A model generated the notes under the pieces. It saw only the letters and a list, made by a program, of their open reading frames with translations. It did not search any database and was not told the DNA's origin. The position numbers were made by a program, and so were the translations under genes. A stretch of 34,491 nucleotides of DNA from an uncultured Bacteroidota bacterium (GTDB lineage Bacteria > Bacteroidota > Bacteroidia > Flavobacteriales > Flavobacteriaceae), in assembly GCA_902609185.1 (NCBI GenBank), contig CACLQX010000006.1, positions 1 to 34,491 on the forward strand, read 5' to 3'. Shown piece by piece: positions 1-9,998 of the stretch (position 1 is its first letter; each line of letters starts with the position of its first letter).

Positions 1-761
1 TCATAATCAGGTAAATTATTTAAATCAGCAATTTCTTCCTCCTGGGTATCCTCAATTTCAATTTCAAGCTTTTTTTCTTCTTTATCATTTTTTATATCTT
101 CATCATCTTCAAGTTTTGAAAAATTTGAAATTGTTGGTTTGATTTCCTCCTCAACATTTATATTTTTGTTAAAGCTATCATTGGAAAAAACAATTTCTTT
201 CTTTTGACCAATTTCAGGTTCATTGTTGGGTTCAGATTTAAATGAAATTTTCTGAATATTTGTAGTATTGATATTAAAATTCAAAATAAGAAAACACAAC
301 AAAATGAATACTAGTAAGAGAATAAGACCTATATCTCCAATATATTCAATCAGAAAAGTATGGATTTCATATCCAAAAATGCCACCATATATTTTGTTTT
401 CAATTGTATAACTTAATATCAATGACATCCAAATGCAAATTACTAGTGCATTAATTGAAATATCAATTAATTTTTTTGTAATAATATTAAACAAAAGTGA
501 TAATCCATATATGACAAAGAGAACAGGAAACACAAACGATCCAAGTCCAAATCCTTTGAATATTAAAAAATTTGATATAATCAATCCAATTTTTTTACCG
601 TAATTCTGAATATTTTGATCAGATTTTGTGATAATATCCAGCTCAGACTGATCAATCTGCCAAGTAAATAGATAAGATAACATTGAAATTAATGATAGTA
701 TTGAGAAAAAGATTAGAAAAATCCCAAAAATACTCTTGTAATTACTTTTGAATTCTGCCAT
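1..761 (-). CDS. ftsK: DNA translocase FtsK, N-terminal membrane part (truncated by window edge)
   Basis: Open reverse frame from ATG at 761 (MAEFKSNYKSIFGIFLIFFSILSLISMLSYLFTWQIDQSELD...) with about four TM segments then an acidic linker (KLEDDEDIKNDKEEKKLEIEIEDTQEEE). This resembles the FtsK/SpoIIIE 4TM N-terminal domain. The motor domain lies outside the window. Confidence 0.75.
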   Translation of the reverse strand, partial: MAEFKSNYKSIFGIFLIFFSILSLISMLSYLFTWQIDQSELDIITKSDQNIQNYGKKIGLIISNFLIFKGFGLGSFVFPVLFVIYGLSLLFNIITKKLIDISINALVICIWMSLILSYTIENKIYGGIFGYEIHTFLIEYIGDIGLILLLVFILLCFLILNFNINTTNIQKISFKSEPNNEPEIGQKKEIVFSNDSFNKNINVEEEIKPTISNFSKLEDDEDIKNDKEEKKLEIEIEDTQEEEIADLNNLPDY

Positions 762-2209
762 TACGCCTTTCTTATTTTAAATTTTAAATAAGCTATAATT
801 AAAGTTGTTATTGGACTGAGCCAATTAAAAATTGCATAAATGAAATAATCCCATACACCGACATTTAAAACTTCAGACTGATATGCACCACATGTATTCC
901 AAGGAATGAGAACTGATGTAACAGTTCCTGAATCTTCTATAGTTCTGCTTAAATTAACTGATGCTAAACCTCTTTCCTTGTAGGCTTCTGAATACATTTT
1001 CCCAGGTATTACAATTGATAAGTATTGGTCAGATGCAGTTACGTTTACAGTAAAGCAACTTAATACAGTGTTTGCAAATAAACTGAGGGTTGATTTTGCA
1101 AAACTGAGTAGTGTTAAACTTATCTTTTTTAGTGCACCAATTCCATCCATAACACCTCCAAAAACCATGGCACAAATCACTAACCAGACAGTATCTAGCA
1201 TACCTGCCATACCACCAGATGATAAAAGTTCATCTAAAAAACTAATATTAGTTTCAATGTTGGTTTCACCAACAATTGAGTTCATTATCACCATGTATTC
1301 ATTAAGATCTTGCTCTGGATTATTTTTAATAATTCCCGCTATTACATCATTTTGAAAAAGTAAAGAAAAAATAGCTGCAAATATAGTTCCCAGAAAAAGA
1401 GCAATAACAGGATTTACTTTTTTAATAATTAAAATAATAACAAATAAAGGAACCAAAAAAAGAATAGGACTAGTATTGAAAAAGTCTGGAATCAGTTCAA
1501 CGTAATTCTGATTCGTGATACCTTCGTTTGGTAGATTAAAAATGTTAAATAATAAAAAAAATATGAATGTGATAACTATTGTTGGAAATGTGGTTATCAT
1601 CATATACTTAATATGATCAAACAGGTTTGATTCAGTAACAGCGGCAGCAAGATTTGTTGTGTCACTGAGAGGAGACATTTTGTCTCCAAAATATGCTCCA
1701 GAAATAACGGCCCCAGCAACCATTCCCGTTTCAAAACCTAATACTTTTCCAATTCCTATTAATGCAATTCCTACTGTTGCACTAGTTGACCAGCTACTCC
1801 CTGTCGCAAAAGAGGTTAGTGCACATATTATAATACAAGCTGGAAGAAAAAATGAGGCATTAATTATTTTAAATCCATAATAAATCATTGAAGGTATAAT
1901 CCCACTGAGCAACCATGATCCAGCAAGAGATCCAACTAAAAGTAAGATCAATATTGGTGTACTGATAGATTTAATATTTTTAGAGATGGAGTTAAAAATA
2001 GAATCAATACTTATTTTATTTTTAAGACCTATTAAAATTGCTAGAAATGCACCGGTCAGCAATATGAACTGATTTGAACCTTCAAGTGCTGAATCACCGT
2101 ATATATTTACATTTACAAAAAGAAGGATGATTAGAAAAAATATTGGTATTACAGAGTCGATCAAACTTATTTTTGGTGTAATGTTAGCCTTATACTTACC
2201 CTTTTCCAT
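761..2209 (-). CDS. nhaC: Na+/H+ antiporter, NhaC family
   Basis: 482 aa polytopic protein with NhaC-like motifs (TSFATGSSWSTSATVGIALIGIG, GAVISGAYFGDKMSPLSDTTNLA). Confidence 0.88.
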   Translation of the reverse strand: MEKGKYKANITPKISLIDSVIPIFFLIILLFVNVNIYGDSALEGSNQFILLTGAFLAILIGLKNKISIDSIFNSISKNIKSISTPILILLLVGSLAGSWLLSGIIPSMIYYGFKIINASFFLPACIIICALTSFATGSSWSTSATVGIALIGIGKVLGFETGMVAGAVISGAYFGDKMSPLSDTTNLAAAVTESNLFDHIKYMMITTFPTIVITFIFFLLFNIFNLPNEGITNQNYVELIPDFFNTSPILFLVPLFVIILIIKKVNPVIALFLGTIFAAIFSLLFQNDVIAGIIKNNPEQDLNEYMVIMNSIVGETNIETNISFLDELLSSGGMAGMLDTVWLVICAMVFGGVMDGIGALKKISLTLLSFAKSTLSLFANTVLSCFTVNVTASDQYLSIVIPGKMYSEAYKERGLASVNLSRTIEDSGTVTSVLIPWNTCGAYQSEVLNVGVWDYFIYAIFNWLSPITTLIIAYLKFKIRKA

Positions 2210-2293
2210 TCTTTAGCTAATATATTCATAAAAAGCGACATTAATCACTGGAATTTAAAGATATAAACGAATAAATATCTAGATAACATTTAG

Positions 2294-2301
2294 TATTTTT
2301 G
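2294..2301 (+). promoter_or_regulatory. Bacteroidetes-type -7 box TATTTTTG upstream of lpdA
   Basis: Exact TAnnTTTG match; 5 nt between box and the GTG start at 2307. Confidence 0.6.
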
Positions 2302-2306
2302 TTGTT

Positions 2307-3707
2307 GTGAAAAATTATGATTTAGTAGTTATAGGCTCAGGTCCCGGTGGTTATGTCTGTGCCATTCGTGCATCTCAGTTGGGAATTAAAACAGCTATTA
2401 TTGAAAAATATTCATCCCTAGGTGGAACATGCTTAAATGTTGGTTGTATTCCATCAAAGGCATTATTGGATTCCTCTCACCATTATCATGATGTTATACA
2501 TAATATTTCAAGTCATGGAATAAACGTAGAGGGGGCAATTTCTTTAGATTTTAAAAAAATGATAGATAGGAAAAATAATGTTGTTTCTCAAACCGTGAAG
2601 GGAATTGACTATCTTATGAATAAAAATAATATTGATGTATATAATGGTTTTGCAAGTTTTGTTGATCATAACACAATCAATATTAAAAACGAAACAAATC
2701 AAAGAATTAAATTTGATAAATGTGTAATAGCGACTGGATCAAAACCTGCTACTTTGCCATTTATAAATATTGATAAGGATAGAATAATAACATCCACAGA
2801 GGCTTTATCTCTCAGTCAAATTCCTAAATCCCTAACTATTATAGGAGCAGGTGTCATAGGCCTGGAGCTTGGTCAAGTTTACAATAGACTTGGTTCGGAG
2901 GTTAATGTTATTGAATATTCAGAAAAGATTACACCTTTTATGGATAATGATGTTTCTAAAGAATTACTTAAAATATTCAAAAAGGAAAAGATCAACTTTT
3001 ATTTATCATCAAAAGTTTTTGATGTAAAGTCTAACGATAGCAATGTGATTGTTAAAGCTGAAAATAAATCTGGAGAAATTTTAGAGTTTATTTCAGATTA
3101 TTGCCTCGTTTCAGTTGGAAGAAAACCCTACACCGAAAATTTAGGTTTGGATTCCGTTGGTATTGATACTGATAAATTCGGAAGAATTATTATTGATCGT
3201 CAGTTTAAAACATCCAATAAGGATATTTTTGCTATCGGAGATGTCGTTAGTGGTCCTATGTTAGCACACAAAGCAGAGGAGGAGGGGATAGCTGTTGCTG
3301 AAATTTTAAAAAATCAAAAACCTCATATCAATTATAATTTAATTCCGAATGTCATCTATACCTGGCCTGAGGTTTCTAGTGTTGGCAAGACTGAGCAACA
3401 GCTAGTAGAAGAAAAAATTAATTATAAAAAAGGAAGTTTTCCTATGAGAGCTCTTGGTAGGTCAAGGGCAAGTAATGACTTAAGTGGTTTTGTAAAGATT
3501 TTAGCAGACAAAAAAACTGATGAGATACTTGGTGTTCATATAATTGGCGCAAGAGCAGCTGACCTAATCACAGAGGCTGTTACCGCAATGGAATTTAAAG
3601 CCTCGTGTGAAGATATTGCCATGATGAGTCATCCACACCCTACATACTCTGAAGCCCTAAAAGAAGCTGCTCTTGCTGCATTAGAGAACAGGCCTCTTCA
3701 TATTTAG
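2307..3707 (+). CDS. lpdA: Dihydrolipoyl dehydrogenase
   Basis: 466 aa; FAD motif VIGSGPGGYVCAIRASQLG, redox-active GGTCLNVGCIPSK, C-terminal HPHPTYSEALKEAA. GTG start. Confidence 0.95.
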   Translation: MKNYDLVVIGSGPGGYVCAIRASQLGIKTAIIEKYSSLGGTCLNVGCIPSKALLDSSHHYHDVIHNISSHGINVEGAISLDFKKMIDRKNNVVSQTVKGIDYLMNKNNIDVYNGFASFVDHNTINIKNETNQRIKFDKCVIATGSKPATLPFINIDKDRIITSTEALSLSQIPKSLTIIGAGVIGLELGQVYNRLGSEVNVIEYSEKITPFMDNDVSKELLKIFKKEKINFYLSSKVFDVKSNDSNVIVKAENKSGEILEFISDYCLVSVGRKPYTENLGLDSVGIDTDKFGRIIIDRQFKTSNKDIFAIGDVVSGPMLAHKAEEEGIAVAEILKNQKPHINYNLIPNVIYTWPEVSSVGKTEQQLVEEKINYKKGSFPMRALGRSRASNDLSGFVKILADKKTDEILGVHIIGARAADLITEAVTAMEFKASCEDIAMMSHPHPTYSEALKEAALAALENRPLHI

Positions 3708-4768
3708 ATTTTTAGAGTTTCTAATATTTTTATGTACTTAGGGATAGCTTTTTTTATTTCATCTAAAAAAACAAATTCATTGGCTGTATGTGACCTCTTT
3801 GAATCCCCTGGTCCGATCTTAACAGAGTCACATTTGATCTTTGATTGGTCAGAAAGAGTTGGTGATCCGTAGGTATTTATATTTAACTTTTTTGCAACAT
3901 AATTAATTTGATGATTATCGTCAATTGATTTACTATTTAGTTCAAGATTTCTTGGTAATATTTTACAGTCTACATTATCATTAAATATCTTTAAAATATC
4001 TTGATTCGAATATAAATCATTAACCCTTACATCAACTACAATTTTAACATTAGATGGAACTACGTTATGTTGTTTACCAGCACTTATTTGAGTGATTGTT
4101 ACTTTAACTCTTCCAAGATTTTTGGAAACTTTATTAAAATCTAATGCGTTAATTTGATCAATTATTTTATTGATTTTTTGAATTGGATTATTTGTATTGG
4201 GGTGAGCTGCATGACTAGATGTTCCCTCAATTATCAAGTCAAATACAATTAATCCTTTTTCAGCAATGGCAATTTCCATCTTTGTTGGTTCTCCTATAAT
4301 AGCAAAATCAATCTTTGGTAGTTTTGGTATAACGCTTTTTATTCCATTTTTCCCAGATTTTTCCTCCTCTGCTGAAGCTAAAAAAATGAGGTTATAATTT
4401 AAATTTTCATGATTATAAAAATATTTAAATGTAGAAAGAAGAGAAACTAATGATGCACCTGCATCATTACTTCCCAGACCATAAAGCTTTCCATGATCTA
4501 CAATTGGCTCATAAGGATCATTTGTGTAAGAATCGTTTGGTTCAACTGTATCATGGTGCGAATTTAAAAGTATATTAGGTTTTTCTTTATTGTAATACTT
4601 ATTGAAGCAATAGATATTATTAACATGTCGTTTAAAAGGTATTGAATTTTTATTGAGCCAATTTTCTAACAATTTAGCAGTCTTTTCTTCATGGAAAGAA
4701 AATGATTTTGTTGATATTAGTTCTTTTAATAATTCAACAGACTCCAGATAAAGTGACTCCACATTCAT
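3704..4768 (-). CDS. argE: M20 family deacetylase, Bacteroidetes ArgE-like (N-acetyl/succinyl-ornithine or -citrulline deacetylase)
   Basis: M20 metallopeptidase motifs LLNSHHDTVEPNDSYTNDPYEP, GLGSNDAGASLVSLL, ASAEEEKSGKNG. Substrate inferred from family resemblance only. Confidence 0.75.
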   Translation of the reverse strand: MNVESLYLESVELLKELISTKSFSFHEEKTAKLLENWLNKNSIPFKRHVNNIYCFNKYYNKEKPNILLNSHHDTVEPNDSYTNDPYEPIVDHGKLYGLGSNDAGASLVSLLSTFKYFYNHENLNYNLIFLASAEEEKSGKNGIKSVIPKLPKIDFAIIGEPTKMEIAIAEKGLIVFDLIIEGTSSHAAHPNTNNPIQKINKIIDQINALDFNKVSKNLGRVKVTITQISAGKQHNVVPSNVKIVVDVRVNDLYSNQDILKIFNDNVDCKILPRNLELNSKSIDDNHQINYVAKKLNINTYGSPTLSDQSKIKCDSVKIGPGDSKRSHTANEFVFLDEIKKAIPKYIKILETLKI

Positions 4769-4778
4769 TTTGATATTT

Positions 4779-4786
4779 CAAATATA
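4779..4786 (-). promoter_or_regulatory. -7 box TATATTTG for the argE-like gene
   Basis: Exact TAnnTTTG on the minus strand; 10 nt between box and ATG at 4768. Confidence 0.5.
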
Positions 4787-4824
4787 CCAATATCTTCATT
4801 TTATGTTAATTTTATATTGCAATA

Positions 4825-6102
4825 ATGAACAGAAAAGAAAAAGTTTTTAAAGTTGAAAATATTAATGATTTTAAGGATAAAATTTTGTTTTTCTCTAAAT
4901 CAAAAGAAAATTTTATTCTTCTTGATTCCAACAGCAAAAAAAATGATTATGAATTTATCTTTTGCTACGGAAAAATTAGTGAGTTAAAAAGTTTTGATAA
5001 TTCATTAGATAAGCTTGATAATTATATTAAACAGGTGGATGATTGGATTTTTGGATTTATTTCGTATGATTTAAAGGATGAAATTGAGGGTTTTAATTCA
5101 AAAAATTTAAAATATTTTGATGTACCTAATTTATCTTTTTTTCAACCATCAACAATTTGGGTTTTTGATGGAGTTGAACTTAAGGCATTATACTTTGATG
5201 AAAAAGAATTATATGATATTTGGAATGAGATTAATAAAATTCATATAAGTTGTGATAGTATTAAAAGTAATCCAAACGTAGAGTTAAAGGGCAGGTTGTC
5301 AAAAGAAGAATATATTAAAAAAGTAAAAAACATTAAAAAAAGAATTAAAATGGGAGATACATATGAGCTAAATTTTTGTTTTGATTTTTTTAATGACAAC
5401 ACAAAGATTAATCCTGAAAATACTTTTAAAAAACTTAATAAACTTACCGAGTCTCCAATGAGTGTCTACTATAAAGACCATCATCTTCATGTACTATCTT
5501 CTTCCCCTGAAAGATTTATAAAAAGAAATAAAAAAACTATTATATCTCAACCAATTAAAGGAACTAAAAAAAGAGGAAAAAATATCGACGAAGATGTTTT
5601 TCTGATTAACTCACTGAAGAATAGTATCAAAGAAAAATCTGAAAACCATATGATAGTTGATTTAGTTAGAAATGATTTTTCTAGAATTGCTAAAAAGGGA
5701 TCAGTTAAAGTAACAGAACTTTCAAAAATTAATACCTACAAAAATATTCACCAAATGGTTTCAACAGTTGAGGCTCAAATTGAAAATGACATCTTTTTTT
5801 CAACAATTTTAAAAAGTACCTTTCCTATGGGAAGTATGACTGGAGCCCCAAAAATAAAAACAATGAAAATTATTGATGAATTAGAAGAAACGTCAAGAGG
5901 AATCTATAGTGGTGCAATTGGCTACATCGACCCAAATAAAAATTTTGATTTTAATGTCGTAATTAGGACCATTATCTATGATGATAAACTTTCAAAAATA
6001 TCAGTTAATGTAGGGAGTGGAATAACATTCAAATCTGATCCAAAAGATGAGTATGAAGAATGTTTAACAAAAATTGATGCATTAAAAAAATCATTGTCAT
6101 GA
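4825..6102 (+). CDS. pabB: Aminodeoxychorismate synthase component I (chorismate-binding enzyme)
   Basis: 425 aa; KGTKKRG, NHMIVDLVRNDF, FPMGSMTGAPKIKTMKIIDELE, SGAIGYID, VGSGITFKSDPKDEYEE, typical of the PabB/TrpE chorismate-binding domain. Confidence 0.85.
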   Translation: MNRKEKVFKVENINDFKDKILFFSKSKENFILLDSNSKKNDYEFIFCYGKISELKSFDNSLDKLDNYIKQVDDWIFGFISYDLKDEIEGFNSKNLKYFDVPNLSFFQPSTIWVFDGVELKALYFDEKELYDIWNEINKIHISCDSIKSNPNVELKGRLSKEEYIKKVKNIKKRIKMGDTYELNFCFDFFNDNTKINPENTFKKLNKLTESPMSVYYKDHHLHVLSSSPERFIKRNKKTIISQPIKGTKKRGKNIDEDVFLINSLKNSIKEKSENHMIVDLVRNDFSRIAKKGSVKVTELSKINTYKNIHQMVSTVEAQIENDIFFSTILKSTFPMGSMTGAPKIKTMKIIDELEETSRGIYSGAIGYIDPNKNFDFNVVIRTIIYDDKLSKISVNVGSGITFKSDPKDEYEECLTKIDALKKSLS

Positions 6103-7355
6103 GTCACTTTTTGTTTGAAAACAATGTTTTAAAAAAACTAAAAAAGTTCAAGGAAAAAAAAATTCTTGTTTGCATGAGTGGTGGCTTGGATAGCACTGTA
6201 CTTGCTGATTTGCTATTAAAGAATAATTTTAAAATTTCTGTCGCCCATGTTAACTATTCTTTGAGAGGAAATGAAAGTTTGAAAAATGAAAAATTTGTAA
6301 GAAACTTCTGTAAATCAAACAAATTAAAATTGCACCTTAAAAAACTTCAAAAAGGTGAATTAAATAAATCTATACAAATAGAGGCTAGAAAAATTAGATA
6401 CGATTGGTTTAAAAAAATTTTAATTGAATACAATTACGACTTAATTACTACAGCTCACCATATGGATGATAATATTGAAAATATTCTAATCGGAATGTTT
6501 AGGAATCCATCAAAAAAGAATTTAACACTCATTCCTGAGTTGAATAAAAATATATTGAGACCTATTTTAAACGAAAAAAAGGATGATATAATTTCATACG
6601 CAAGAGCCAATAAAATTGAATTTAGTTTTGACTCTAGTAATTCTGAAGACTATTATCTAAGAAATCGAATAAGAAATATTTTAATTCCTGAAATTGAAAA
6701 AATTGATAAAAATTTTACAGAAAAAGTTTCTGATATTGTTGAATCAATAAGCTCTGTAAAAAACGATTTTGTAATTGATAATTTATTCATTGATGAATCA
6801 GATCACAAAAAGGTTAACAAGCAGGACCTACAAAATGAAAAATCATTGAAATACTTTATTGAAAATTTGAAAAATTTTAATTTTTATAATAAGAAGGAAA
6901 TATTAAATTTTTTACTTGCAAAAACCGGAAAGAAAATTGTATCAAATACCCACACAATTCTTTCGAACAGAGAGTTTTTTTTAATTAAGAAAAATGAAAT
7001 TCTTGACTCAAATGAATATGAATTAGAAATGGGTATTAATCAAAACCCATTTATTATAAAATTAGAGAGTTCAGATGAAGCAAAAAAACCGAATTCCAGA
7101 GAAGTGTGTTTGTATGATGATATTAAACTTCCATTAACCATCAGAAGACCTAAGATCGGAGATACCTTCTATCCATACGGTATGAAGGGAAAAAAGAAGC
7201 TATCTAAATTTTTTAAAGACAAAAAAATGTCGATTTTTGCCAAACAAAATCAGTGGGTGCTATTAAAAGGAGATGATATTTTGTGGATAATTGGGCAAAG
7301 AGCAGACAACAGGTTTATTAAAACAAAAGGTAAATGTCTAAAAATTTCTATCTAA
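6099..7355 (+). CDS. tilS: tRNA(Ile)-lysidine synthase
   Basis: PP-loop CMSGGLDSTVLADLL, AHVNYSLRGNES, TTAHHMDDNIENIL; C-terminal RRPKIGDTFYPYGMKGKKKLSKFFKDKK. 4 bp ATGA overlap with pabB. Confidence 0.93.
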   Translation: MSHFLFENNVLKKLKKFKEKKILVCMSGGLDSTVLADLLLKNNFKISVAHVNYSLRGNESLKNEKFVRNFCKSNKLKLHLKKLQKGELNKSIQIEARKIRYDWFKKILIEYNYDLITTAHHMDDNIENILIGMFRNPSKKNLTLIPELNKNILRPILNEKKDDIISYARANKIEFSFDSSNSEDYYLRNRIRNILIPEIEKIDKNFTEKVSDIVESISSVKNDFVIDNLFIDESDHKKVNKQDLQNEKSLKYFIENLKNFNFYNKKEILNFLLAKTGKKIVSNTHTILSNREFFLIKKNEILDSNEYELEMGINQNPFIIKLESSDEAKKPNSREVCLYDDIKLPLTIRRPKIGDTFYPYGMKGKKKLSKFFKDKKMSIFAKQNQWVLLKGDDILWIIGQRADNRFIKTKGKCLKISI

Positions 7356-9268
7356 GCATATTTTTTATTTTATTTTTCAATTTTATTTTAGCTCAAAATC
7401 CTATTGAATGGATAACAAATTCTGAAAAAATAAATGATAGTACCTATAATCTAATTACTACTGCAAAAATTGAAAATAATTGGAGACTTTATTCTCAGTA
7501 TAATGAAGAGGGAGGGGCAATTTTAACTGAGTTTATTTTTTCTGATTCTTTGATTTTAAAAAATTATTCTAAAGTTATTGAACCTGAACCTATTACAAAG
7601 TTTGATCCAGTCTTTAATTTAGATCAATCTTACTTCGTTGATGAAGTTAACTTTAATCAAAGAATTGTATTATCTAATAAAGACCAAGATTTGGTAAATC
7701 AAACCGTTTACTATCAAGTTTGTGATGATCGGGTCTGTATTTTTCAGGAACAAGACTTAATTTTTAAACTCAGTGGGGTTTCTAATTTGAACAAAACAGT
7801 TTTTGATTATAATTCAGTTAAAAGTGAACTAGTTGTTAATTTCAACAATAAGGAACTAATTTCGTCAGGTCAAGATATTTCTTCAAGTTATATTTCCAAT
7901 AATTACCTGAACTTATTTATTCTTGGGTTTTTAGGTGGAGTTTTGGCTCTTTTAACTCCCTGCGTATTCCCTATGATTCCATTAACTGTTTCTTTTTTCT
8001 CATCCAAAGGAAGTTCGGGAAAATTTCTAAGCATTATTTATGGTTTGTTCATTGTTTTTATTTATTTAAGTTTAAGTTTACCATTCTACTTTATTGAAAA
8101 TATTAACCCTCAAATATTTAATCAGATCTCAACAAGTCCTGTGTTGAATTTCATATTCTTTATAGTTTTCATATTATTTGCACTTTCACTATTTGGTTTG
8201 TTTGAAATAACATTACCAAGCTCATGGACAAATAAAATAGATAGTGCTTCAAATGTTTCAACCGGTATAATTTCCACGTTTTTTATGGCATTAACATTAT
8301 GTTTGGTTTCATTTTCTTGTACTGGACCTATCTTGGGTTCGCTTTTAGTTGGAAGTATTACATCACAATCTGGTGCTTTGGATTTAACATTCGGAATGCT
8401 TGGCTTCGGAGTTTCTCTTGCATTACCTTTCACTTTTCTGGCAATTTCACCGAATTCATTAAAAGTTTTACCTAAATCAGGTATATGGTTAAGTAGAGTT
8501 AAAGTAATTCTAGGGTTTATAGAGCTAGCATTAGCATTTAAGTTTTTGTCTAATGCTGATTTAATTCTTGAGCTTGGTCTTCTTAAAAGAGAAATCTTTA
8601 TCATTGTTTGGATTCTAATTTCTGTCTCATGCTTAATTTATTTAATCAATTCATTAAGATTTAAGCGATCTCTAGTTTTATACCTACTAATTGGATTTTT
8701 TAGTTATTCAACCATAAATTTATCTTTAGGTGTCAAGGAAAAAAGTAATTATAAGTTAGCCTTGTTGAGCGGTCTTCTTCCACCTACATTCTATACAATT
8801 TATGAAAACAACAAAGGATGTCCACTTGGCTTAAATTGTTTCAAAGATTTTGAAAAAGGTTTATTGGAATCAAGGTACACAAACAAACCAATGCTCATCG
8901 ATTTTACTGGGTGGGCTTGTGCTAATTGTAGAAGGGTAGAAGAAAATACGTGGTCAAAAAGCGATATTTACAACATGATTAATGAAGAGTTTATTTTGAT
9001 TTCCCTTTATGTTGATGACAGATCAAAATTGTTAAAAAATGAGAATATAAATCTCACAGACAAAAATGGAAATGTTAAATTAATTGAAAATGAAGGTGAA
9101 AAATGGTCAGCTTTCCAAACTTTAAATTTTAATATTAATTCTCAACCATATTATGTTTTAGTATCACCTTCATTAGATATTTTAAATTCACCTACTCAAT
9201 ATACCGATACTCAAACATATAGAGATTGGCTCAAGGAAGGTTTGGAAAATTTTAAAGATAATAATTAA
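7334..9268 (+). CDS. dsbD: Thiol:disulfide interchange protein DsbD (DsbD-alpha, CcdA-like TM and C-terminal thioredoxin domains)
   Basis: Signal peptide MSKNFYLSIFFILFFNFILAQ; TPCVFPMIPLTVSFFS and SCTGPILGSLL in the TM domain; C-terminal DFTGWACANCRRVEE. 22 bp overlap with tilS. Confidence 0.92.
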   Translation: MSKNFYLSIFFILFFNFILAQNPIEWITNSEKINDSTYNLITTAKIENNWRLYSQYNEEGGAILTEFIFSDSLILKNYSKVIEPEPITKFDPVFNLDQSYFVDEVNFNQRIVLSNKDQDLVNQTVYYQVCDDRVCIFQEQDLIFKLSGVSNLNKTVFDYNSVKSELVVNFNNKELISSGQDISSSYISNNYLNLFILGFLGGVLALLTPCVFPMIPLTVSFFSSKGSSGKFLSIIYGLFIVFIYLSLSLPFYFIENINPQIFNQISTSPVLNFIFFIVFILFALSLFGLFEITLPSSWTNKIDSASNVSTGIISTFFMALTLCLVSFSCTGPILGSLLVGSITSQSGALDLTFGMLGFGVSLALPFTFLAISPNSLKVLPKSGIWLSRVKVILGFIELALAFKFLSNADLILELGLLKREIFIIVWILISVSCLIYLINSLRFKRSLVLYLLIGFFSYSTINLSLGVKEKSNYKLALLSGLLPPTFYTIYENNKGCPLGLNCFKDFEKGLLESRYTNKPMLIDFTGWACANCRRVEENTWSKSDIYNMINEEFILISLYVDDRSKLLKNENINLTDKNGNVKLIENEGEKWSAFQTLNFNINSQPYYVLVSPSLDILNSPTQYTDTQTYRDWLKEGLENFKDNN

Positions 9269-9275
9269 TTAAAGC

Positions 9276-9998
9276 TTATTTTTTAAAGTATATTTCCTCA
9301 AATGGCACTCTAATTTGATCACCATATATTCCCTTTTCATCTCTAATACCACAACTAATTATCATGTTAATTTCAGAGGATCTAGGAAGTGATAGAGCTT
9401 TCTTAACTCTAAGTGAATCAAAACCCTCCATTGGACAAGTGTCATATCCATTTGATGTCATACTCAACATAAAATTTTGGGCAGCTAAAGCACTACTTTT
9501 ATGAGCAACAACTCTCATGTCAGATCTTGTTACCTGTCTGTAAATGGGTCGGAACAAACCAATTATCATGGCATTTAAATACCTGAAAAGACCTAAAATC
9601 CCATAGAACTCTTTGTAAACTGTCGGGATTAAATACTTGTAATATTTAATTGCAATATTTTTGTTTTTAAGGTGTTTATCATTTGCCTTTAAATTTCTCG
9701 TTTTTATTTGTTTTAAATTAAACAACCTTCTTTTATTCCACAAGTCTTTCCTAGTAACTACTACAACAAATTGACTAGCAGTTCGAGCAGCAGGTTGATC
9801 AAAGCAAGCTGAGGAAATTTTTGTCATTAATTTTTTTGAAGTTACATGATAAAACTCCCATAACTGTAAATTACTACTGTTTGGGGCAAATGAAGCATGT
9901 AATATAGAGTTCTTAACCTTATCATCACTTATGTCAACATTTTTGAACTTTCTTACAGATCTTCTAGTTCTGACAATTTTATCAAATTCTTTTTTCAT
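9276..9998 (-). CDS. Nitroreductase family protein
   Basis: FDKIVRTRRSVRKFKNVDIS...ASFAPNSSNLQLWEFYHV...ALAAQNFMLSMTSNGYDTCPMEGFD, typical flavin nitroreductase fold motifs. Confidence 0.85.
   Translation of the reverse strand: MKKEFDKIVRTRRSVRKFKNVDISDDKVKNSILHASFAPNSSNLQLWEFYHVTSKKLMTKISSACFDQPAARTASQFVVVVTRKDLWNKRRLFNLKQIKTRNLKANDKHLKNKNIAIKYYKYLIPTVYKEFYGILGLFRYLNAMIIGLFRPIYRQVTRSDMRVVAHKSSALAAQNFMLSMTSNGYDTCPMEGFDSLRVKKALSLPRSSEINMIISCGIRDEKGIYGDQIRVPFEEIYFKK

Noticed and set aside
1068-1355. Plus-strand ORFs (1068-1355, 1659-1880) antisense to nhaC
   Set aside because: Complement of the well-supported nhaC frame; no family motifs.
2307-3707. GTG start of lpdA as an annotation artefact
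   Set aside because: KNYDLVVIGSGPGGY is the expected N terminus, no upstream in-frame ATG is compatible with the -7 box, and the box spacing supports GTG as the true start.
8122-8604. 160 aa minus-strand ORF antisense to dsbD
   Set aside because: Shadow ORF across the dsbD TM region; low-complexity composition with no recognisable family, and the sense frame has clear DsbD motifs.
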